Assembly (NCBI GenBank): GCA_950295325.1
Contig: OX485804.1
Location: 54,236,429 to 54,300,428 of the forward strand
Length of the DNA stretch: 64,000 nucleotides
Direction: 5' to 3'
DNA from: Polytrichum commune
Taxonomy: Eukaryota; Streptophyta; Polytrichopsida; Polytrichales; Polytrichaceae
This document shows, piece by piece, positions 23,077 through 32,705 of the stretch. Below the pieces are notes generated by a model. The model was not told the DNA's origin. It saw only the letters and a program-made list of their open reading frames with translations, and ran no database searches. The position numbers were made by a program, and so were the translations under genes. Numbering within the stretch: position 1 is the stretch's first letter; the number at the start of each line of letters is the position of its first letter.

Positions 23077-23800
23077 AACCTTGTACGTTCACTCACATCT
23101 CATGTAGTAGCAATTTATAGAGGTTATAAATTAGAGAGGAGAAACCCTATACGTTAATGCACATGATATATAACAGAAATTTAGGAAGGCTAGAAGTCAG
23201 GAGAAGAACGCACAGGGTTTATAAGAGCAACTTAAGAGACGAGAAGTTGGAAGGCGAAACCATGTGCGTTAACGCACAGGGTTTATAAGAGCAACTTAAG
23301 AGGCGAGAAGTTGGGAGGTGAAACCCTGTACGTTAACGCACAGGGTTTATAAGAGCAACTTAGGAGGCAAAAAGTGGGAAGACGAAACCCTGTGCGTTAA
23401 TGAACAGGGTTTATAAGAGCAACTTAGGAAAGCCAAAGTTGGGAGGAGAAACCCTGTGCGTTAACGCACAGGGTTTATAAGCGCAACATAGGAAGGCCAA
23501 AGTTGGGAGGAGAAACCCTGTGCGTTAACGCATAGGGTTTGTAAGAGCAACTTAATAAGGCCAAAAGTTGGGAGGAGAAATCCTGTGCGTTAACGCACAG
23601 GATTTATAAGCGCAACATAGGAAGGCCAAAGTTGGGAGGAGAAACCCTGTGCATTAACGCACAGGGTTTGTAAGCGCAACTTAGGAAGGCCAAAGTTGGG
23701 AGGTAAAACCCTGTGCGTTAACGCACAGGGTTTGTAAGAGCAATTTAGGATGGCCAAAAGTTGGGAGGTAAACCCTGTGCGTTAACGCACAGGGTTTGTA
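23077..23800. repeat. Palindrome array, 64-bp period, in intron 1 of the cargo gene
   Basis: Nine well-kept units share the palindromic core CCTGTGCGTTAACGCACAGG, extended to 28 bp by AAA/TTT-side bases. Centres lie at about 23,270, 23,334, 23,398, 23,462, 23,526, 23,591, 23,655, 23,719 and 23,783, a 64-bp period. Three older units upstream (about 23,088, 23,155, 23,206) are degraded. Between palindromes the linker reads GTAAGAGCAACTTAGGA...GGCCAAAGTTGGGAGG. Confidence 0.9.
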
Positions 23801-24246
23801 AGAGCAATTTAGGATGGCCAAAAGTTGGGAGGTAAAACGACTAGGAGAGCCTAAAATTAAAACAAATATCTATTGTATGAATTTAAATCGATGTTCAGAA
23901 CATAGGAGCAAAAAAACTATTCAAAACGAGGTTAGAATGCAATAAATGACAAATATGACTATTCAAGTACTCATGCAATACGTTATAGGAGCTAGAAAAT
24001 GACACAAAATAGCATAAATGTTTTTTTGCCCCGAAATCCAAAATTTACGAGGTGGCCCAAAACAAGGAAATAGATAGAAGAATGAGAAAAGAAAATCATT
24101 TCAAACCAAAAAAAAATATCAGAAGAATTTGTAGCTACGGATATTTAGATAATATAGCATTTTTTATTTATATTTTTTTATCCCATTAGCATTTTTTCCA
24201 GAGTTTACAAGTTTTGGCAATCTACGAATTCCAGATTCACGTCTCG

Positions 24247-24434
24247 TCCCTGTGCGTTAACGCACAGGGTCTATGTGCTAACGCACAAGGTGTATGCGGT
24301 AACGCATAGTGGCTAGAAAGTTCCCAGCGCAGACCCTGTGCGTTAACGCACAGGGTCTACTTGCCTAGCTAGGCAAAGTTCGGCAAGTAGACCCTGTGCG
24401 TTAACGCACAGGGTCTGCGCTGGGAACTTTCTAG
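24247..24434. repeat. Nested palindrome with 53-bp arms
   Basis: Arms 24,313-24,365 and 24,382-24,434 are perfect inverted copies with a 16-bp loop. Each arm itself contains the CCTGTGCGTTAACGCACAGG palindrome. The loop side holds GCCTAGCTAGGC, also a palindrome. Just left (24,247-24,306) are one perfect and two decayed copies of the same core. In RNA this would fold into a strong hairpin or a cruciform-like cross. Confidence 0.9.
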
Positions 24435-24650
24435 AGGCTATGCGGGGCCACGAAGAGCCATGCTAAATATGGCTGCAGGGACAAGTAGTATAAATTGCCA
24501 CAACCCCAAAGCATTCAATCTTTTTTCTCTCCTCCGTCGGACCTGAGCTCATCGCTGCAAGCTCTCTCATCAACAGGTGCAGTACAAGGTTTGTTTGCAC
24601 TTTCGTGGTGACTGGGTAATTGCGCATAATCAGGCGTAAATTGCGGACAG

Positions 24651-25118
24651 TTTGGGTCGGCCGACCCAAACTGTGAGCATGGTTTGGGTCGATCGACCCA
24701 AACTGTGAGCATGGTTTGGGTCGATCGACCCAAACTGTCTACCTAGTTTGGGTCGAACGACCCAAATTGTGTGCCTAGTTTGTGTCGGCCGACCCAAACT
24801 GTAAGCATGATTTGGGTCGGTCGACCCAAACTGTAAGCATGGTTTGGGTCGGTCGACACAAACTGTCTACCTAGTTTGGGTCGGCCGACCCAAACTGTAA
24901 GCATGGTTTGGGTCGGTCGACACAAACTGTCTACCTAGTTTGGGTCGGTCGACACAAACTGTCTACCTAGTTTGGGTCGGTCGACACAAACTGTCTACCT
25001 AGTTTGGGTCGGCCGACCCAAACTGTAAGCATGGTTTGGGTAGGTCGACCCAAACTGTCTACCTAGTTTGGGTCGGTCGACCCAAACTGTGACCAGGGTT
25101 TGGGTCGTTCGACCCAAA
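24651..25118. repeat. 15-unit palindrome array, exact 32-bp period
   Basis: Units begin at 24,651 and recur every 32 bp to 25,099. Each is a TTTGGGTCG-NN-CGACCCAAA palindrome (centre GGCC-, GATC- or GGTC-type). Linkers alternate between CTGTGAGCATGG, CTGTAAGCATGG and CTGTCTACCTAG types. Several units carry the same CGACAC change, so the array grew by local duplication. It is in intron 1 of the cargo gene, with a four-unit version in the transposase intron. Confidence 0.95.
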
Positions 25119-28100
25119 TCTCGCGTCCAACTTTGTTAGACCTGTAGTTGGACGCACAGGGTCTGGCCTTGTAGTTTTGGAATGAGCGGCCACCCTAATC
25201 GTACAATATTTAAAGGTGCAAATGACTGTGTCTAGAATAATTTTTGTCATTCTTCCTTGTGTTTGTGGTATTCTGTTGTTATTGTTGTTGTTATTGCTGT
25301 TGTTTTTGTAATGTTATTGCTAATGTGTTGCTACTTGTTTTGAAATGTTTATGAAACTTATTTCATTTGTTTTAGGACCAATCAATGGATTTTGAAAGAA
25401 CGACTCCTATTTCTACTGATGATGATTCCACAATGCATTCAACTCAAGATCGTCCATCTCAACAAGTTCATCATCATCAGGACATATCGTCAAATTTTTA
25501 TAATAAGAAAAAGAAAAAAATAAATGAATACCTCGATGATTTTGATTCGGATGAAGATAATGATGGTGACAATAAAACTTATCAAGAGAAAGTGTGGGAG
25601 CTTACGAACAAACGAAAGGTCAATTCCACTTCCACAATTTCTTCAATCCGTGCTGGACGTAATGCTCGCTTGCGTGTACCCTTATGTCGCATGGTTTCTA
25701 TGCCGATTGTGCGTCCTGCTTTGAAGGGTGACATTACTAAATTGGAGGCTGATTTTTTCAATGGTTATCGTGATGGTGACCGTGTGTTTTATATATCGGC
25801 CACCGATTCTAAGGGAAACTTTTAATTCGTGGATAATGAGGTTCGCGCATCTTGGAGCCTAAATTGGGCTCAAGCCAATGCCCTATTTGAATCTCAATTG
25901 GATACAGATTTGTCATTGACGTCATACAAGAACAAGATGTTTTTCATATGGGATGGAAATCACAGATTTCTTGCTTAGAAAAATTATATTGACCGCGTAT
26001 GTACCGAAGATTATGAACGTCATGTTTTTGTGGATTCTATCATTTTGGCGCCCGAGCCTGACGACATTCCAAGTTTGTTGACTGCTATGCATGACATCAA
26101 CAAGTAATGTTCTTACCTATTTTTTTACACTTATTTCTAGTTTATATTTTTTTTTCCAAATTATATTATCATGAATCTAATCAATTTAATGTTTCTTTTA
26201 GGTCAATCGAAAATTCTCACGTATCCACCAATTTGGTGCATACTTTATATCGGATGCAAAGTATTGGCACCATGCCTTTGACTTCCTTCAGAAAGCAACT
26301 GGATCCAAAGAGTTATAAACGATGTGAGGAGAAGTCCGTCGAAACTTGGTATTCTTTTACACGATCAATTTTTTTGAATTACATGTACAGTGTAAGTTCT
26401 TCTACCATTGCTAATATGTGCCTTATGTTTATTCACCTTCATTTTACATTACATCTATATGAACTTATAAATATTGACTTTTGTTTGATTTTTCAGCAAG
26501 AACTTGCTGAGGCTAGCGATATTGCTCTCAACCAGTACAATGAAACTCATCCTCTTGAACGGACATCAGACGGAGTTTCAAAAGCAATGTCCGCAGCTGT
26601 CAACAAAAAACGTGCAATGTTATCTTCTAGTTTTACGAAACAACTAGCGATTGCCAATATCAACCTTACCTCTACTTTTCTTGAAGAAGTTAAGCACATT
26701 GGGGTTCATTTTCGGTGCCTGAAATGCTACAAGAGAAACTTCATCGTGTTGCTATCAGTAATGTGGATGCAGAAGTCAAAGTTAGATGCCTCAAGCTTTG
26801 GAATGACAATAGATTTGATAAAGATGCATTGCATTTCCCGAAATCGCCCCTCTCTAATTCTGCACTTGATGATTGGTTATCAAAGTCTACATATTGGGCA
26901 CAGTTGGAAAAAAATGCTATCGAAGAGCTTCAAAGTATTCTTTCATCTCCTCTTCAGTTGCCTGCAGATGTGCCTACTCTCTCCGAGCATATCCAAACCT
27001 GGAAGTTTGTGGCTTTCAATTCAATATTCTATCGTGAATTCCAAAGCGGAAAAGTTAAAAAACACAACGGTTGGGATGAGCAACCTAATATTGATCTTGC
27101 TATGAAACGTGTATTATACAGGTACAATCTAATCTTATTATTTTTTTGATTTTTTTTATTCCATTTGTCAAATTGTCATGGAATATTTGACTTACAATAT
27201 TTTTGTATGTAGGTATTTTTGATATGTTTTGATTCCACATAAATGCGTTATAGGGGAACCTCGTTTTTTCCCAAATTGGCGTGACACTGGTGCAGGAGAT
27301 TCATGCATGTTCACTACTGATATTTGTTTGGATTGGTCGCTCCCACATTATGAGGATTGTGGTTGGTATCTTGATTGTCCTAAGGATGCATGTCCGTCAA
27401 GTGAGAAGACAATCCGTCAGATAAATGATGCTAAAAATGTGGATCCTCGTGATACTGCAATTTTGCAAGCACAAATTGTGCAGCTTAAACTTAGAGAGCC
27501 AGAACCAAAAGAGACAAAACGTCGTAAGAGGAAACATGTTCCTGAAACCAAAATATAAGATCAATCGGAAATTTTACAACATGAAGAATTGCTTGTTCTT
27601 TCCAATGATTTGGATAAGAATCCACTTGGAGGCGAAAGTTCAAAGTCTGGGTGCAATGTATTGGAATTCCATTACTCGAGCACCTATGACGCTATTCATC
27701 GTGCGCCAACGAATTTTTTGAGAAAAGAGTTATTCATACTGAAGAACTTTCTCACGCTCTCTTTTGCTCGATCTACTGCTGTCAAGAACAAGTCTGAAGG
27801 GGTTGAAGTAGGCCCTCCTGAGTGGATCCAATGGCGGACATTTCTTGAAAACGTAAGTATTATTGTTTTGGTATTTTCTGTAATGTTCTTACTTTCATTT
27901 GGATTTTATTTTGTGTCTTATATTGTGATATGTTGTGGTATTTCAGTTCAAAGACAATCGCGAATTTCATGTCATGGGAAGTCCGACTCCATTTGCCGTT
28001 GACTTGGTTTTTCTGCAATTTCCCGACGGTCTTGACTTCAACCTCTCCAATAGACCTGCTGAAATTCCTCTTTGGAATAAATATGACAAGAACTGGATGG

Positions 28101-29214
28101 TTGCAACAATGTCCTTGTGCAAGTCCATCTTGTCTGATGATGGCGTCCTCATAGTATTTTCTGCTATCGATATGCAAACCAAGAAGGTTTTGAATTCAAC
28201 CTTACACAACGGCAACATGAAAGTTCTTAGGACTTCTATTTGCCTCAATTCGTACATGGTGTTCAAGGATCCGGAGTCTCCAATCTACACCGTAAGTATA
28301 ACATATCACAATTGTTTCTATTTAATTATTTTGGTGTTATTTGCATTGTATATAGTTTTAACACAATTTATATTTTTTTGTAGACTCCGGCATTTATGGC
28401 TCATATCTTGGTAAGGGATTTTACTACCACAAAATCCACGAGACAACCAAACTCCACTTTTTTTGGCACTGGATTGAAAAGCAAAAACTTGCTTTTCAAT
28501 TTTGTGGATGAAAAAAACATGCTTCTTCAAAAATCGGGAAGACCTTGGAGGGGGCCATATCAAAAATCGCCGCGTTTTTTTCAAGATCTTATTGAATTGT
28601 TTACACCATCGAATGGACGCGTTGTTGATTTGACATGTTCCACTGGAGCTTCTATCCTAGCAACACGCGCATGTGGCAGACATCTTCTTGCATTTGAGGG
28701 TGATAATGACATGTTTGAGCACATATTGAAACCGCTTTTGGAAAACGTTTTGAAAGAGGGGTCATCTAAGGAGAATATACAAGATCTCACAAAAGAAGAT
28801 GATAACCTCTCAGATGAGGAGATGCTTGAATTTGAGTGTGAGTAAGTTTTAATACAATAAATTTTTATTCAATTCATTCGTTTCATTCAATTCATTGGTT
28901 CATTTTTATTTCTTCACATTATTTACATGTTTCATCGATTTGATTTCAGGAATACGATTGGAAAGAGGACATGTCTCCCGTTTTGGGCACATAGACAATT
29001 CCTACGAAGTCCAAGCCGTAGCCCGCGTCTCCCATCATATGCCGAGAATGTTGCAATTGCAATGTTGAATCTCGAAGATTCGGATCCAAATGAAGAATCT
29101 TGCTATAGTTCCAAAATCAATTCGCAATGCAAAGGTGCTCGAATATATATAGATGACGAGGCAAAAGATAGTTTCATGTCTAGTGCTACTACTGATGAAT
29201 AAATTTTTGGACTT

Positions 29215-29399
29215 CATGTTGTTTATCCTTCTCAACCCTCTTATTACTAAACCCTAAAATCATCATTTTTAAGGCCACAATTCCACGGTTATAGGATATT
29301 GGTGGCCCTATTACCAAAATTTTCATCTTCCTCACTGCTCATAAGTTACCGCTCATCGCTCACCGCTCATTGCTCACCGCTCATAAGATAGCACTCCCC
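29215..29399 (+). repeat. MULE right subterminal region and TIR
   Basis: The block CCACGGTTATAGGATATTGGTGG...ATTACC is followed by CACTGCTCATAAGTTACC and tandem CCGCTCA-type 7-mers, ending GATAGCACTCCCC. The whole block recurs at 52,925-53,133 and, inverted, at 39,503-39,660, showing that these are ends of the same family. Confidence 0.8.
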
Positions 29400-29408
29400 A
29401 TTACTAGG

Positions 29409-29735
29409 GGGACGGGAGTAGTAGTGGCATCAAGCCAATTGTGAGTTGGCATTAGTTCATTCAAAGTTTAGGATAGCAAGGGTAGGGGGTTCATGATTTA
29501 ATATTGGTGTGTAATGATTGAGGAGCACAAGGTAGTAGAGTATTTATCAATACTTGAACCTTGGGCTACTTAAATAAAGGTTGTGTGCTTGAATACTCGT
29601 GTTGAGAAAGCTTGGATGTCAAGTGTGATAGCCAAGTGAGGTGAATAAAGTGCATGTGAGCTTTAGGCGTCCACCCGGACTACGACGCATAAGGGTGGGG
29701 GTTTATGGTTGACACCACGCTACCGTGACCATCCC
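29409..29735 (+). repeat. Right half of a repeat split by the MULE
   Basis: GAGTATTTATCAATACTTG, then CTTAAATAAAGG...TGTGTGCTTGAA and GGACTACGACGCATAAGGGTGGGGGTTTA are matched in the same order at about 38,505-39,075, where the repeat is itself split by a MITE. The block resembles the end of an LTR (TATTTAT promoter-like, AATAAA-like), but no pair of LTRs was found. Confidence 0.5.
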
Positions 29736-30385
29736 CCTGCCTCCTGCCTGGGCCGCCGCAAAACCGAAAACGAGAGAGAGAAAACCAGGGCGACCCTGCT
29801 GCGGTTCGAGACCCCCCTGGAGGTCACCGGAAATCCAGCAGCCTAATCCTTGTTAACGGCCGACCCCCCCCCCCCCTTTCTAAACTAGCCCTAAGCCTAA
29901 AACAAATACCCCCCATCCCTAATTTGACAAGGTAAACCCAACCTCCAATCCTAAGATAAAAATCCAACGACTCACTTAACTACCCTTGTTTCTTCCCCGC
30001 CCTCTGCTGCCATTCTTTCCAACCAGTAATCACAATCCTCACCGGCTAAGTCACCGCCATCAGAGTGCTTCCTCCATCAATAGAGACCTTTCTCCCGAGC
30101 CTCCAGTGGCCCTCTCCGATTCCCCGGCTTGGTGTCGACCTGCACCTGCTTCCCCGTTCTCCTTCGAACGCCGCACAGCAGCTCGGCCTCCCCTATCTAC
30201 CATCAACTCCCAAATTCCTAAGAAAAATTGTCGAACGCGGGAGGGCTCCGCCCCTGTCGCATCAGCCTCAGTCCTTGCTGGTGTCTGTGTCCCGAAACTA
30301 GAGCCGCCTTCGAACCAGATGCCCCCCCCCCCCCCCCCCACACACAGAAACCTAACTAGAATTCAACTGACCATGCCCACCGGTT
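29736..30385. other. C-rich DNA without a supported gene
   Basis: Open frames here (30.0-30.4 kb) are Pro/Ser/Arg-rich and lie in C-rich sequence with long C runs (near 29,866 and 30,320). I see no domain in them. Confidence 0.35.
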
Positions 30386-30838
30386 GGCTCCCAAAATCCT
30401 AGTGTTTGCAAGCCCAACCGGTTACATGTTGACATCTTTCGGTTTTGCTATATTAATGTGAAGGTATATTCTATAAACTCCTCTAAAGCGATCGATAAAT
30501 CGCCTACAGTCTTGAACTTCAACCGGTTATATCTCAGACTCAACTGGTTCATCTGCAACTAGTGGTCAACTCTCCATGGTTAGTGCCATGGGGATGGTCT
30601 TTCCTTAAGAGCTATGATCAAGGAGAACCGGCATTTAGTTACAAATGAACCGGTTGAGTTTGAGAAATAACCGGTTGAAATTGAAGACTACAAGAAAATT
30701 ACTGATCATTTTAGAAGAATCCATAGAAGAATATACCCCAATTTAATAAAGAAAAACCGAAGGATGTCAACATGTAACCAGTTGAAGTTGCATACACTAG
30801 GATCTCAACCGATTATGCCCAAAACTCTACCCGATCAC
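30386..30838. mobile_element. Fold-back element with AACCGGTT motifs (copy 1)
   Basis: The left arm (CCTAGTGTTTGCAAGCCCAA, CCGGTTACATGTTGACATC...) is repeated inverted at the right end (GATGTCAACATGTAACCAGT...ACACTAGGATCTCAACCGATTATG). Nearly the whole 450 bp is one imperfect palindrome. AACCGGTT, itself a palindrome, occurs in both arms. No coding capacity. Confidence 0.7.
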
Positions 30839-32045
30839 TGCTTAAGAGAGAGAGAGAGAGAGGAGGTTGAGGGGGGGCGTGGGGAAATGGGGTGGAGGGT
30901 GCCACGTCAGAGACGTCCCCTTTTATGTAGGAGCGCGTAATAAGTGGGGCCAGGTGACAGGCGTTGGGTGGTTGACTTGGGGGTTGGGAGGGAGATAGGG
31001 TGAAGGGGACGTTGGAGCAGCAGAATCCTTCCCACGCCTGTCCCTGATGGGCCGACCAACAGCCCTCCTCCTCATGCTCCTCATGCATTCCAGACTCCCC
31101 TCCTCATGTATCTCCTTCTTAATTAGCTGCTGCTGCTAATTAATAAGGATTCATCCATCAAGCCATGTTTCCCAGTGTTTCCCAGTGAACGGGGAGTTTA
31201 TGGGTTGACTCAGATTTTTACCTCTCTTTCCACATATCATTTGGTGGTTGACTATGCTCATCCGGTTGATGCCTAAGCTTATTAACTCAATTCGGTGAAA
31301 AACCTAACGTTTTCTTGGCTTCCCGGTCATTTTCCCTAAGTTTCTATAAACAGTCGGTTACGGAACTGACAAATAAAATAAGAACTCGGTACACGTACTA
31401 AATTTAAGGCAATTTGCACGCTAATTCAACTTTGATCACTACGTATGATGAAAGATCATTTCAAATCATATTTTGGAAGAAATCAGAATTATTCAAGTAT
31501 GAAAACATGAAACACCCTCAATAATACATGAAAACAACAACCAAAAACATCAAATAGGCACTCAAAAATATGAAATCAGCACCCTTAAACATCAAACAAA
31601 AGCTGCAAAACGTTACAAACAACACTTCGCAAAGGGATGGCGATAATAGCTTTGGTGCAGTCTCGCCGCGGCACCATACATGTAAACCCTTAAAGCTAGA
31701 AAGAGACAAATGGAGGATTCAAGGTAAGGTGTGGGAGAACCAGTTATAACCGGAGATACCCTCGGGCAACCCAACTTAGAACCAGTGGGAGATGGTGTGG
31801 GGAAGCTAATATCCGCCCACACTTGAATGGGAACAGATGAAAAACCGTCATCAACTTTACAGAAGCGGTTGATTTCCTGTACACTTAATTTTTCCTTCGG
31901 TTATACAGCCTGAAATACTGAAATTAAACGGGTAATTTATCGATTTCAGTCGGCTGATTTTACATCAAATGTCGGATCTCCCCATTCACTGACCCCACCC
32001 TTTCAACCAATGAGCCGGGAGGACCGACCAGCGATCGGAGACATT
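30839..32045. other. Non-coding DNA with GA microsatellite
   Basis: A short GA microsatellite lies at about 30,845-30,862. The rest shows scattered CGGTT motifs related to the neighbouring fold-back elements and no gene. Confidence 0.35.
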
Positions 32046-32470
32046 TTTGGGTATAATTGGTTGGCATCCAATTAGGATGGACTTAACAAGTGTTTGCAAG
32101 TCCAACCGGTTACATGTTCACATCCTCCGGTTTTTCTATATTAATTCGAGGTGTATTCCATAAATTCCACTAAAGTGATCGGTAGTTCTCCTGAAGTCTT
32201 GATGAACTTAACCAGTTATTTCTCAATTCAACCGGTTCATCTGCAACTACCTGTTGGTTCTCCCCGATCATTGGGACCAGCCGCTGGTTATAGATGAACC
32301 AGTTGAGCTTCAAAAATACCCGGTTCAAATGCAAGCCACCAGGGTAATCACCGACCGTTTTAGAGGAACTTGTGGAATATGCTTCATCTTATTAAAGATC
32401 ACAACATGTAACACCGGTTGGGTTCGGAAACATTAGGGTCTTGACAGATTGTGCCCAAACATCTCCGCAG
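32046..32470. mobile_element. Fold-back element with AACCGGTT motifs (copy 2)
   Basis: Same arms as copy 1: TTTGCAAGTCCAACCGGTTA...GAGGTGTATTCCATAAATTCC on the left, and on the right an inverted arm ending AACATTAGGGTCTTGACAGA then TTGTGCCC. A further isolated right arm follows at about 32,500-32,705. Confidence 0.65.
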
Positions 32471-32499
32471 ACAGTGCTCCAAACCGACTGCTCATTATG

Positions 32500-32705
32500 T
32501 ATGAACCGGTTGAGTTTAAGAAATAACTGGTTGAGGTTCAAGGCTTTGGGATAGTTACCAATCTATTTAGAGCTATCCATGATTATACCTCAAATTAACA
32601 ATGAAAACCTGAAAGATCACAACATGTACAGTGACCAGTTGGACTTTGCAACACTAGAATCTTGACCAATTATGCCCAAAACGTATCCCAAGACACTGCT
32701 CCAAA
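32500..32705. repeat. Solo right arm of the AACCGGTT fold-back element
   Basis: GAACCGGTTGAGTTTAAGAA...AACACTAGAATCTTGACCAA then TTATGCCC matches the right arms of the copies at 30.4 and 57.6 kb, but has no partner arm of its own. Confidence 0.6.

Larger units (their letters stand above)
22736..29202 (+). pseudogene. MULE cargo: ParB-like plus N4/N6 methyltransferase-like protein, broken
   Basis: Eight exons (22,736-23,017; 25,376-26,103; 26,202-26,391; 26,497-27,121; 27,213-27,852; 27,947-28,291; 28,384-28,841; 28,950-29,202) join in one frame of about 1,173 codons if one base missing near 26,700 is allowed. Exon 1 is basic (LKRRRRKALYF), probably nuclear. Exon 2 has MFFIWDGNHRFLA, like the DG-x-(H/R)-R...A motif of ParB/sulfiredoxin folds. 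Exon 6 has VDLVFLQFPDGLDFN in the place of motif IV, and exon 7 has PWRGPYQKSPRFFQ then VVDLTCSTGASILA...RHLLAFEGD as motif I. The layout IV then I matches beta-class amino-methyltransferases, but D-P-P-Y is replaced by Q-F-P-D, so catalysis is doubtful. In-frame stops: 25,823 TAA, 25,976 TAG, 27,220 TGA, 27,556 TAA. The role is unknown; anti-silencing, or binding of the element's palindromes, are guesses. Confidence 0.7.
17464..29399. mobile_element. Large Mutator-like element (MULE) with transposase and methyltransferase-like cargo
   Basis: Left end GGAGGGAAGCTATCTTATGAG and right end (reverse complement) GGGGAGTGCTATCTTATGAG are inverted repeats. They continue into tandem 7-mers of GAGCRRT type on both sides, likely transposase-binding sites. 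The target duplication is ATTACTAGG at 17,455-17,463 and 29,400-29,408, extendable to 11 bp (ATTACTAGGGG), in the 9-11 bp range of Mutator insertions. Inside are a minus-strand transposase gene with a SWIM finger and a divergent plus-strand gene with a methyltransferase-like domain, both with introns holding palindrome arrays. Beyond the short repeats the left and right subterminal regions differ. The near-perfect target duplication means the insertion is recognisable and fairly young, but the cargo gene is already broken. Confidence 0.85.

Noticed and set aside
23256-23800. Telomere repeats or telo-boxes in the AAACCCT-starting palindromes
   Set aside because: Only a single AAACCCT occurs per unit, followed by GTG, with no tandem CCCTAAA.
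23077-25118. CRISPR-like array
   Set aside because: Regular repeats, but the repeats are palindromes and the linkers are themselves repeated, not unique spacers. The setting is an intron of a eukaryotic transposon gene.
22736-29202. Stop-codon reassignment or programmed read-through in the cargo gene
   Set aside because: All three stop types occur in frame and a frameshift is also present, which fits decay better.
29986-30402. 138-aa Pro/Ser-rich open frame
   Set aside because: No domain, C-rich composition and long C runs; likely chance.
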